A stretch of 64,000 nt of DNA from Stentor coeruleus (Eukaryota; Ciliophora; Heterotrichea; Heterotrichida; Stentoridae). This document shows positions 51,157 to 61,200 of the stretch, piece by piece. Position 1 is the stretch's first letter. Each line of letters starts with the position of its first letter. The notes under the pieces were generated by a model, which saw nothing but the letters and a program-made list of their open reading frames with translations, was not told the origin of the DNA and searched no databases. Location: the NCBI GenBank assembly GCA_001970955.1, contig MPUH01000197.1, positions 19,912 through 83,911 of the forward strand. The letters run 5' to 3'. The position numbers and the translations under genes are program-made.

Positions 51157-53274
51157 TTATTTACTATCAAATGTTCTAGTCAATGCTGATTCTAGGGTTA
51201 ATCTAAATAAAAAATACGCAGGGGAACTAGTGTTTCTAAACATGGTAGATGCAGACCTTGGAGTATTTCCTCTATATAGAGATTACAGTGCTTTAACTTT
51301 GAGAAACCTAAAGCTTTTAGTTTTTTCTGAATGCTTTTCAGTAATATTTATGATTTCTGAAAGAACCCCTTTTCCTGTTTCATCAAAGAGGTATTTAGTT
51401 ATTTCTTTGTCTATTGATTTTGATATGTTTTCCAATTGGCCTGATGTGATGGTTTTTAAGAAAGATATTTTTTCGCCTTTGAATTTGGAGAAACTAGATT
51501 GAAGGCTTAGGTATTTTTGAATGCGAGTGATATGGCTCTGTTCTCCTGGACTTAGAAAATCAGCTAGGGTTTCAAGTTTTAAGTTTAAATTTTCTGAAGA
51601 TTTGTCGCTTATGGGTTTAAACTCACGGACAATTCTTGATAAATACTCTTGTATAATATCATCTTCATTAATATTCGGTGAAACTCCAGGAAAAACGCTA
51701 TCATTCTTAAGAACTTCTCCAAACAAAAAATTATACAACACTTTATTCACTTTCCTTGGTGTAGTAAAAAACTTCTCATAATCCTCCCCTCCATAAAAAG
51801 GATAAATCCTAATAAAATGCCCCATTCTTAGCGTCTCTTCCAATGTTTCTAAAAACAAACTCTTATACTTTGTATCATCAACTCTTATTTTCCCATCATT
51901 TTTTTTCGTATCAAATTTTTTCTTAAGGACATTTTGTTTAGCTTTAATCCTAGACTTGACTTTTGACGCAGATTCTTTTTTCCTATCAAAAGCTCTAATC
52001 CCAACTAAATTAAAAGCATCAGCTATAAGATTACTTTTAATATATAAATCTATTGGAGCATCAGTATTCATTGAAGGACTCAAATTAACTTCTAATAGCC
52101 AAGGTTTAAGATCTTGGTCTAATAATATATCAAATCCAAAAAGATCAAAACAATTATTATGTTTTAAAGCAAGTTTTCTTACTGAGTCTACAACTAAACC
52201 TTCAATAGCAATGACAGTTTTTATGATTAAATCGTATATTCTTTTTGTCACAATGTCAGTATCATAGTTTAATTTGCCCATTTCTTTAAGAAAAGCAGAA
52301 AAGGACCATTTATGACCGATGTTATCTTCTTGCCAGTCGGTGTTTTGGATAAATTTATCACTTTTTTTATTGACACTATAGTTTGTGAGGAAGATGAATT
52401 TGTTAGAAGAGTCTGCTGTTGTGTAATCTTCACAGGCAAAACGTGCTAGACCTTCTTCATAAATAAAAATTTTCAAAGGTTCGAAACTTGTTACAAGAAT
52501 ATAAAGACGAAGATCGCATTTAAGATTGTTGAGTAATAAAGGGTTTTCTATGTATTTGGATACTATACATCCTCCATCTAAATCAAGAGTATTAAGTGAC
52601 TCCAATATAAAAATCCCTTTTCCCTGTGAAGAATTACAAGGCTTGACAATCCATTGGCAGTCCATCTCATAATACTTCAAAGTAAAATCCCCAATATCTT
52701 TAGGTATAATATACGTATCAGGGAAAAAATCATAATCAATAGGATACTTTGATTTCATAATCATAAGATTCAAACACATCTTATCTTTTCTAGTAATCTC
52801 AAAAGAGTTAGGAAAATGATTTATCCTTTGATAAGGGTTTAAATCTTCATATAAATACACTTGAGCTGATTTCCCTATCCACAAAATATTCCAAATATGA
52901 CTTTCTGTATATTTAAATCCACTATTCTCTAATATTGACCTTACTAACTTATTTTCTGTATTATAAACTCTATATAAAAGTTCTTTTCCTAAGAGAAAAT
53001 TTGATTTTGCATATGAATTAAGGGTTATAGACTCAGGGGATAAAGAACCATCAGTTAAAGGGGCAAAAGTTAAAAGTTTAGGTCTAGGATCAGGAACAGG
53101 GGTGTAGATTTGAACTGTTTTCGAACACTTTTTTTGGAAGGATTGAAGGAAATTAGTGTTTCTTGATGAAGCTGTGAGTCCTAAGCCAAATCTTCCTATA
53201 TAGTCAAGGTTGATAGAGTCTGGGTTGACTATTGCTGGAGGACATGATTCAAGAGTTTTTAGAAACTCGAGCAT
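51157..53274 (-). CDS. Tubulin tyrosine ligase-like protein (TTLL), 700 aa
   Basis: Two exons joined by a 15-nt phase-2 intron (51272-51286), stop TAA at 51157-51159. The ATP-grasp TTL domain spans about residues 145-425, with QWIVKPCNSSQGKGIFI (ATP-binding Lys and Gly loop), LLLNNLKCDLRLYILVTSFEPLKIFIYEEGLARFA and FDILLDQDLKPWLLEVNLSPSM, the last holding the catalytic Glu/Asn metal ligands. YSVNK matches the family N-Y-S motif. The C-terminal part (about 450-700) is an extension like those of polyglutamylases (TTLL4/5/6). The enzyme probably adds Glu chains to axonemal or cortical tubulin; glycylation cannot be excluded. Splicing replaces the stop after VKAL with 39 more residues. Confidence 0.92.
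51272..51286 (-). other. 15-nt intron (phase 2)
   Basis: Minus-strand GTAATCTCTATATAG, A at position 10, near the 3' end of the TTLL gene; the downstream exon adds a short Ser/Arg-rich tail. Confidence 0.85.
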
Positions 53275-53875
53275 TTTTTTATAGGATGCATAATTTTATA
53301 CATGGTAGATGATATTTTTTTATAGTTATTGTTAGGTTTCGGGTGGGAAAAATACTTGGCATGTGGGAAGTTTAGATTGGGTATTAGTTATTAGATATCT
53401 TAAAAGAAATTTGAAGTGAGTTGTAAAATTTAATATGGGAGTTTCTTCTAATCAAAATATTATTTTTCAAAAACTTAAAAATCAAATCTTTTATTATCAT
53501 ACAACAACATATTCACAACCAAAATTTATATATACCTTTTGCTTAAAACAAAAAATAGCTTGTTATTTTTGCCAACAAATAACCTCATTATCTAAATTTA
53601 CCTTCTAAAACTCAGCAAAATAAATTGCATACCTTCATAAAAACGATAATCACAATCACCAAGATCCGACCAAAATACATCGTATTTTATTTCCATATCA
53701 ATTTCTTCTGTTTATACAAAATTTATCTTAAATCCATTAGCTGTGATATAAAAAAATATTAAATAATTCACAATTATCATTATCTTCATATATCTACTCA
53801 TCTCTATCTATTACAAAACTTACCTAAAACTTTTTATTATCTTATATTTTCAAGCAAAACAATAATTAAATATAA
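53275..53875. other. Intergenic region (divergent promoters)
   Basis: About 600 bp between divergent genes; AT-rich with no element recognised. Confidence 0.7.
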
Positions 53876-54091
53876 ATGGATCCATCTTCTGTATCACAAT
53901 TATCCTCCTCAATGCAAATATATCCAACTCAAGCTTTATTCGCATTAACATTATCCATACTATTTTTACTGTTGACTTTGTGGTACACTTTTAGATTATA
54001 TAATAAAGACTGTAAATGCTCGCAGGAATCATTGACATCATCTTTAAACTCAAACCTAGAGCAAACATTAAAAACTCTTATACCTATATAA
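53876..54091 (+). CDS. Small single-TM protein, 71 aa
   Basis: ATG to TAA, 71 codons. Residues about 21-40 (LFALTLSILFLLLTLWYTF) form one clear transmembrane helix after a short Ser/Gln-rich N-terminus (MDPSSVSQLSSSMQ). The tail has a CKC pair and a hydrophilic end. There is no cleavage-like signal, so it is likely an integral membrane miniprotein. The ORF is isolated by 600-bp spacers on both sides and is less AT-rich than them. No family recognised; it could be a chance ORF. Confidence 0.5.
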   Translation: MDPSSVSQLSSSMQIYPTQALFALTLSILFLLLTLWYTFRLYNKDCKCSQESLTSSLNSNLEQTLKTLIPI

Positions 54092-54699
54092 TCTTATTAT
54101 AAGTAATCATAGATCTTTTTTTTAAATAGCTGAAATTATTATCAAATATCTGATATCTAGGCTTTTATAATTATTAGTCAATATTTTCCATATAAACATT
54201 TTTTACTATGAATAGATTTTTATTGAATTTATAAAGAGTTACTTTTAGATTTGATGTAAATATTATATTAATGCTTATGAGAATTTAAGTATTGGGTAAA
54301 ATAGTTTATTATAAAATTGTATAGAAGATTGTTTGAAATTTTACTATTTGAAGAGGTATTTTCATTTAGTAATAGTAGTTATTGAATTTTTATTCTTAGT
54401 AGAGATAAAGCTTTAATATTTTATTATATATAACAATTGAAGATAATGATAATAAGTCTATAAATGTTTATTTTTTTTTTGGTATTAATACTTTAATCCT
54501 GTTTTATATTATTTTTCCTAGATGCTTCTAGATATATAAATAAATTTATAAGTTTTCACCTCTTTTGATAATTAAATAAACCAGTTCTTAATTCTTCCTA
54601 GATTTTAAACATATAATTTTTATTATATAACTCATAATATATTTTACAGTATATTATGCACTAAAAAATATATATTATCATATTATAATTCCCATAATA
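54092..54699. other. Intergenic region
   Basis: About 600 bp of extremely AT-rich spacer; no gene, RNA or repeat recognised. Confidence 0.7.
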
Positions 54700-56268
54700 A
54701 TGCAGATGATAAGTGACTTTAAAACAAATATTAACAGTTTTCACAACATGCAACATTCTACTCTCATAGAAACCATCCTTAACTCCTCAACTCTAACCTT
54801 AGAACTTTTAATGGAAAACGACATAGATATGTTCTTAGAACTCAAAAACAAGAATATAAATCTAATAATTTTCTTCACATCTCCTATACTAAGCCAAGTT
54901 ATAAAATACATAACAAGAGAACCTGAAGTAGATGATTACAACTTAGCTCATAAGTTTCCTTTTATATGTAATGAAATAATATTGTGTGAAGTCTCAGAAA
55001 TTCTTGACATATTTTTTCATGAAACACAGCTTTTAGATGAACTTTTCGGATTTCTCGAGAGGCTTCCAATCAACCAAACCCTTGCTGGATATTTTTGTTC
55101 AGTAGTTCAAGTATTATTAAAACATAATAGTTATGAGCTTTTAAGCTATATACATGATCAAAAAGATATTAGTAAACTATTAACAGATCATAGCTATAGT
55201 ACAAGTATTATGCAATTAATATATAAACTTCTTAGTTGTGAAGACCATGGAAATCCAGCTTATGTTTCAAAATTATATGATATGGTTGACTATATTGTTT
55301 ATAATCTTGTTCAAAATCCAAGTGATCAAAATGAGAAAATGGATTTTATGAAAATAATCAATTCTTCAAATATATTATGCTCATTAACTCAAAACCATAA
55401 TGAAGTTTATAATTGGTCTGATATTCAAATGCAAGCTAGTGGATCACCTAATATAGAATTGATTATTGGGGGGATATTACAAGGGAATTTACAAGTTTCA
55501 GCAGCAGCAACAGCAGTTGTTATAAGTATTATTAGAAATATAGATACAAAACAATCAGAAGATATTGTTATATCAAGTGAAATTCCTCAAATTGTCGAGA
55601 TTATATGTGAAAAAACTAAAGATTTTAAAAAGATTTTAAATAGACCTGGGGATTTTTTGGGAATGGATAGGCTTAATATTGTGAAAATGCTTTTTGAATG
55701 TTCTAAACTTAACTATGAGATTATAACAAAGACGTTTATTGAAGTTGGTATCTTAAAAGATTTGGTTGTAAAAATCATATAGGAATTAGTTGTGAGGTTT
55801 CCATGGAATAGTATGTTACATATTATTCTTGAAGATGGGATTATATTTTTATTATTGAAAAGTGAGCAATATGATTTAAAAAAATATGTAATATATAATC
55901 AGTTAATACAAAACACACAATTGATTCAGATAATCATTGAATCTAGTATGAAAAAATCTGGAGAAATAGGGTATTTGGGATGGGCTATTAAAATAGCGAA
56001 TGTTATAACTAAAATCTCAATTGTTAATTTAAGACAAGATTGTGGATGGGAGGAATTTGTCAATGAGTATCTTATGAAGAAAAATCATGTTGAAAACTGC
56101 ACTTTAGGACAAGGGGAGTTTATAGTTAAGTCTGAGAATCCGGAAATTGAAATTGAAGAATTTTTTGATGCTATACAAGGACCTGATAATATTGATGATT
56201 TATCTGAGAAAGAAAGTTATGATTTTGGTATTTATGATATAAAAAATGAAGATTGTAGGTTTAGATAA
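54700..56268 (+). CDS. SAPS-domain PP6 phosphatase regulatory subunit, 517 aa
   Basis: Two exons joined by a 15-nt phase-0 intron (55768-55782): 356 codons then 161, stop TAA. The SAPS domain fills most of the protein. LTLELLMENDIDMFLELKNKN, IKYITREPEVDDYNLAHKFPFICNEIILCEV and LAGYFCSVVQVLLKH fit the family N-terminal helices. MDRLNIVKMLFECSKLNYEIITKTFIEVGIL, followed after splicing by VRFPWNSMLHIILEDGI, fits the block ending (Y/F)-x-W-N-N-F-L-H. Yeast SAP155/185/190 and human PPP6R1-3 use this helical-repeat domain to bind the Sit4/PP6 catalytic subunit. The join sits inside a conserved block, so the intron is well supported. Confidence 0.87.
55768..55782 (+). other. 15-nt intron (phase 0)
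   Basis: GTAAAAATCATATAG, A at position 10. It joins KDLV to ELVVRFPWN inside the SAPS domain. Confidence 0.93.
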
Positions 56269-56517
56269 TTGGAGATATCACAAAGGAACTTTAGAATTAA
56301 TAAAAAAATAGCTTGCACAAGTATAGTGTACAGTTGGGTTATCATAATCTTAGAGGTAATTATGCGAATTATGGATTTCGTGTAGATGTATATTGAGAAT
56401 ATACAGATAAAAATTGTGTGAAGAATCATAATCAAATTGTTGTGTAAAAGTAAGTAAATAATTGTATTATGTGGCGTATATTATAGATTTTCAAGCAAAA
56501 TAACTATTATATATTTA

Positions 56518-57825
56518 CTATTGGCTTAGTAAAGAAAAAAGATTGACTCGCTTACTTTTTTTAACTGATAAAACAGTAGATTTAGATCTTTCATGCGGCG
56601 ATGGACTTCTATATGAAAAATCCACCGGTGTATTCATAGCAATAAAAACCCTTCCACTTTTTTCAGGCAGTGCTCGAGCTTTGATAGCTTCAAAATCCAG
56701 TTTCGAAAGCTCAGAACGTTCGGTTTTTCTACTTTGTATCTTATCTCTTATAAGCAAAGGGAAAATTTTTTTTATAGGCTTTGATTCTTTTTCATTTTTT
56801 GAATATGAACGGAAACGTTGCCTCCTTGGTGTAAAAATTTCTTCTAAAGCTTTAGATCGCTGATGTCTTAACTCTGATTTTGTTTTGTTTCTTATGTTTA
56901 TTAAACCAATTGATTCTTCAGTTTTAACTTTAAGCATGAAATCTTTAATTGTTATTGAGTAGAGTTCACCTGTTGTTGAATAGCAAGTGCAGTTGAATTC
57001 TCTTGGGATTTCTTCAAGAACTTCTGAGTCTCCAAACATTTCCCCTTTGGTTAAAATGGCAACTTTCATGTCGATTTTTTGATTTTCAGTGGCTAGGATC
57101 ACTTTTTTACTTATTTCAAATTCTCCACTTTTTACTATATAAACGTGAGTAGGTTCAGAACCTAATGAGTAGACTACATTTTTCCTATTAAATGATTGAG
57201 TTTTGAAGAAATAGAAAAGCGATTCAAGGTTTTTTTTAGACCAAGAGTGAAAGATTGGTATTTCTTTAAGAAAATCAACAAAATCAGATATTTTCTTATC
57301 AGCGATCTTTCCTAATATACGAATATAGTCTTCTTTAGCCAAACAAGCCATATGACATTCAGTTAAACAAACAACTGTTGCATTTCTTGGATGTTCTTTT
57401 AAAAGTGCCAAATCACCAAAAGCACTACCAGGTCCTAAAGTAGCAACTGAAGTATATTCTAAATTATCCCCAGAATTATTAGGAATCTGTACATCTACTT
57501 GACCATCTAAGATAATATAAAATTTTTTCCCAATATCACCAAATTTGAATACTATCTATATACAAATTACCTCGCCATTAGAAAAATATTCATATTTCAT
57601 GCTTTGACATGACTGATAATGAATACTTTCACTATTTTCTGAATGGTTGTCTATGAAAAATGATACTTTACTAGAAAAAACTCTTATCATAGAAATTTCT
57701 CTAGCTTTTCGTTGTAATGGAGGAATTTTTAAATATCTGATGAGTGTTGGAAGGGTGTAGTCAGCTTTGGCTAACCCTCGGCTTTTCATAGCTCTCATCG
57801 AAAACAAAGTTAATAGTGGGTCCAT
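56518..57825 (-). CDS. Cyclic-nucleotide-binding protein without kinase, 430 aa
   Basis: Two exons joined by a 15-nt phase-0 intron (57556-57570): 85 codons then 345, stop TAG. The first CNB module (about 75-175) is completed only by the splice: YFSNGE + IVFKFGDIGKKFYIILDGQVDV, then AFGDLALLKEHPRNATV as the phosphate-binding cassette with Arg replaced in position (PRNATV). A second, more degenerate CNB follows (about 190-300, MFGDSEVLEE..). The tail of about 130 residues is basic and Ser-rich with no domain. It could be a regulatory subunit-like or ciliary cNMP-binding protein. Cyclic-nucleotide preference cannot be told. Confidence 0.85.
57556..57570 (-). other. 15-nt intron (phase 0)
   Basis: Minus-strand GTAATTTGTATATAG, A at position 10. 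Splicing joins two parts of the first CNB beta barrel. Confidence 0.93.
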
Positions 57826-58248
57826 TTTTATTAAATAATAGGATTTTAGTATATTAGGAAATTTATGTTTGAGTAATTAAAAAGGAGTAATGTTGATATT
57901 GGGTAAGATTTAAATGCTTTGTTTTAGATAATGTAAAAAGTTATGCCTTTCGGGAAATTTATGCCTTTTAGAGAAAATAAAAGGATTTAAATAAGTAATA
58001 AATAGTTAAGGAAAATAAAGATAAGACCACGTATAGTTTACTTTCTTTTAAGGAAATAAGATTTAGTTGATATTATTCAATCTAAGTTCTTATGATTAAT
58101 ATTATGGTTTATCTTAAAATAACTCACAATTTTTGCGTACACACAAAATCATTTATAGAATTATTCTTATCTTTTGGATTAATAATTTATCTTAAAATAA
58201 CTCACAATTTTTGCGTACACACAAAATCATTTATAGAATTATTCTTAT
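57826..58248. other. Intergenic region with direct duplication
   Basis: Spacer between two minus-strand genes, containing most of the 65-bp duplication at 58108-58250. No gene supported. Confidence 0.7.
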
Positions 58249-58250
58249 CT
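58108..58250. repeat. 65-bp direct duplication at the 3' end of the WD40-channel gene
   Basis: 58108-58172 is repeated exactly at 58186-58250, separated by 13 bp. The second copy reaches into the stop codon of the WD40-channel gene. There is no n between the copies. Confidence 0.9.
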
Positions 58251-61200
58251 ATTTATTCCTACTTTGCAATATAAGATCGATTTTCTTATCAATATCTCCG
58301 ATTTTTGCATGCAAAGATTCTTCCATTGCTGTCATTTTCTTATCCATACTTTCATTCATACTCCTTTCTATCCTACTAACATATCTCCTAATATCTTTCA
58401 TTTTCCCATCCCAAACATAGCTTTCTGAATCATAAGCATAAACAAGTGTATGTATATGGAAAAGCTGAGTATTTACAAAGAACAAAGCTTTAATTTGCTC
58501 AATCTCAATAATAACCTCTGTCATTTCTTTATTATCATAAACCTCTGATTTTAACTGAAACTCATCAAAAGAATCTCCCAAGATCGAAATAATCATATTC
58601 AACATCAAAATCACATTAAAAACAATAGCAAATAAAAATGTAGCATAAACCAAACTAAATTCTTTAAGTTCTTCAGGAATACTTTCACCAAATCCAAGGC
58701 CAAAAGAATGAATCCACAAATTCTCAAATGAAACTTCATATTTTTGAGCTGTAATTCTTAAAAGTCCAAAACACAATGTTGTATAAACAAAAATTACTAG
58801 AAAACTTGTAATACTACTAAAAGATAAAAGAATAAGACGGATATAATAACGAGTATAATCAAAAGCTCGAAATCCAGTCATTCCTCTTAAACAATTAAGA
58901 AAAACCATAACCCAAGTTAGCTGATAAGGAGAATCATTAAAAGTTTTTAAACCAAGCCAGACCATAGTAATAATAAATCTTACAATATCTAATTGATTCC
59001 ATCTATCACTAAAATAACTCATTTTCGAATAACATAATTGAACAATTTCCCACATAAACAAAATTATATTAATCATAAGGAAAATCCCTAAATAAACATA
59101 ATTATCGTCTCTGATAAAAAGTACTAAAGCTATAAGATTTAACCATAGTAATATTGAATAAAAAATAATCCACCCTTTGATAATATTCCAACGTGCTCTG
59201 ACTAAGTATTGGATAAACTTAGTCCTAAAAACATCATCAACAGAACAATCTTGGATCATTTTTAACAAATCAACACAAACTTTGGCTGAAAGAGGGAAAC
59301 GAGTGGATTCAATTTTTAAAGGTAAAACACCTTGAGTTTCTTCAGAACAGAAGTCGTAAATATTAGTATCTTTTTCAGTTGATGATTGTACCATTGGTAA
59401 TTGTCCTTTAGGTACTGCAAAATATATATGGTCACCTTTTGAACTTACACACATAGACAAAAATTTTATTAAAGTCTTTGATGAATTGATACTACTCTTA
59501 ATAATAGCAATAAGATCATCTGTTACTGCTTCAAGGCTTTCTTGAAAAGCTCCTGGATCTTTAGGATTAAATTGCATTGAAGTTAGGTAATCTAACATAT
59601 AATCAGTACATGCATGATGGTTAAATTGAATTGAATAAAAAATAGCTGAATGTTTAGATTCGTCTAATGTAATTCTAAACTTATGAATTTGACATAAACC
59701 TTTTATTATTTCTGTTATGCCATAAGTGTTTTTTGATAATTGGAGTATTTGTGGGATATCATTTGATACTGCGGTTAAAGCTTGTATTTTTGTTTGTAAA
59801 TCTGACTTTGAAGCAACTCGAGCTAGATAGGATATTATCGCTTCAGCACATTCTAGATTTTCAGTTTTCATAGCATCATTAATTAATGAGTGACCGTTTT
59901 CGTCAATTATCAACTTGAACTTTCCATGTTTGGTCATGGTTTCAATAATCTTTGCCATTTGTTTAGGATTTTTCACCACTTTGAATATACTCGGCAAATC
60001 TTCGATTAGGGTATCAATATTTTGTTCTTCTTTTTTTAAGAACATAGAATCAAGTCTGTTAATCAAAAGTTCGGTACACCCATCATGATCATTGTCTATT
60101 GAATGAAACCAAGCTGTATGTCCTGACTTGCTATTAACAATATTAATCTTACTAAAATCGCACATTGCTTTAACTATCATTTCAAGTTCAGGGGAATCTG
60201 GAAGCCTAGTAAAATAAACATCAATATCATTAGCAAAAGCTTCAAATTCTTTTTCATAAGCCAACGGATTTTCAGAGCTAAAGTGGTTTATCAAAACATT
60301 GATAAGATAATCAGTACAGCTCTTATGTCCAGTTATTAAAGTATAATAAATAAATGAATGTCCAGCTTCACATGCTTGAAGTTTTAATTGTTTTTTAGAT
60401 TCAAGTGCCTGGAAAGCTAAAATAAGTTTTTCTGGGTTTGTGATAATTTGGATTAAATCAGGAAGTTTATTAATAATTGCATCAAGATCAAGATCCACAT
60501 TTTTATTTTTTGGAGTTTCTGAGCTTATAGTATTACTAAACGGGTTACCAAAAAAAAACTGATCTGCAGGTTTAGACCATGTATCATAACCATACGATAT
60601 AAGATATTCAATAAGCATATCTGGTACATCACTTTGAATTGCGTCTATATTTTCTTTTGTCGTTCGTGTAAGGTCAGTTTTTTCACTTGCAGTTAAAAAA
60701 TCTAATAACAACCTTGGGAGTTCATTAGCCACAGATTTAAAACATTTCATATACGCTTCAGATGATATTTTTTTTTTAAGCGATAAAGTGTATTCAAATA
60801 TCAGTTTAGAACAAGTTGAGTGTTTGTTTTGTGATGAATAATGCGCAGGAGTTGCATTAAACTTATCTTTTTCAACTTCAAATGACCCATATTCACACAA
60901 AGTTTCAATTGCTTTAGTAATACCATAATTAGCACAATAATGAAGAAGTGTAAAATTCTTATCATTAAGCCAGATATAATTAGGAAATGGTTGTGACCAA
61001 GATAATGATGTTAAACACATACTATTAATTCTTGAAAAATTTAGAAACCTTGTATTGATTATTTTATTAAATTCTTTTTCATATATTTGTTCATTTGAAA
61101 TATTATAACGAATAGCTAAAGAACCATTATGAGGTAAAAATTCTATTTCTGTATCTGATACAAAGAAACAATGCCAATATAGACTAGAGAATTTATTGTT

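Noticed and set aside
51137-51502. Plus-strand open frame of 121 codons
   Set aside because: It lies opposite the 3' part and second exon of the TTLL gene and has no domain or start of its own; a shadow.
44380-57825. A functional cilia gene cluster (CEP19, TTLL, CNB protein)
   Set aside because: Genes are on different strands with unrelated genes between them; cilia genes are expected at high frequency in a ciliate anyway.
58092-58274. Plus-strand frame with an internally repeated peptide
   Set aside because: The repetition simply reflects the 65-bp DNA duplication; opposite strand to the WD40-channel 3' end and its spacer.
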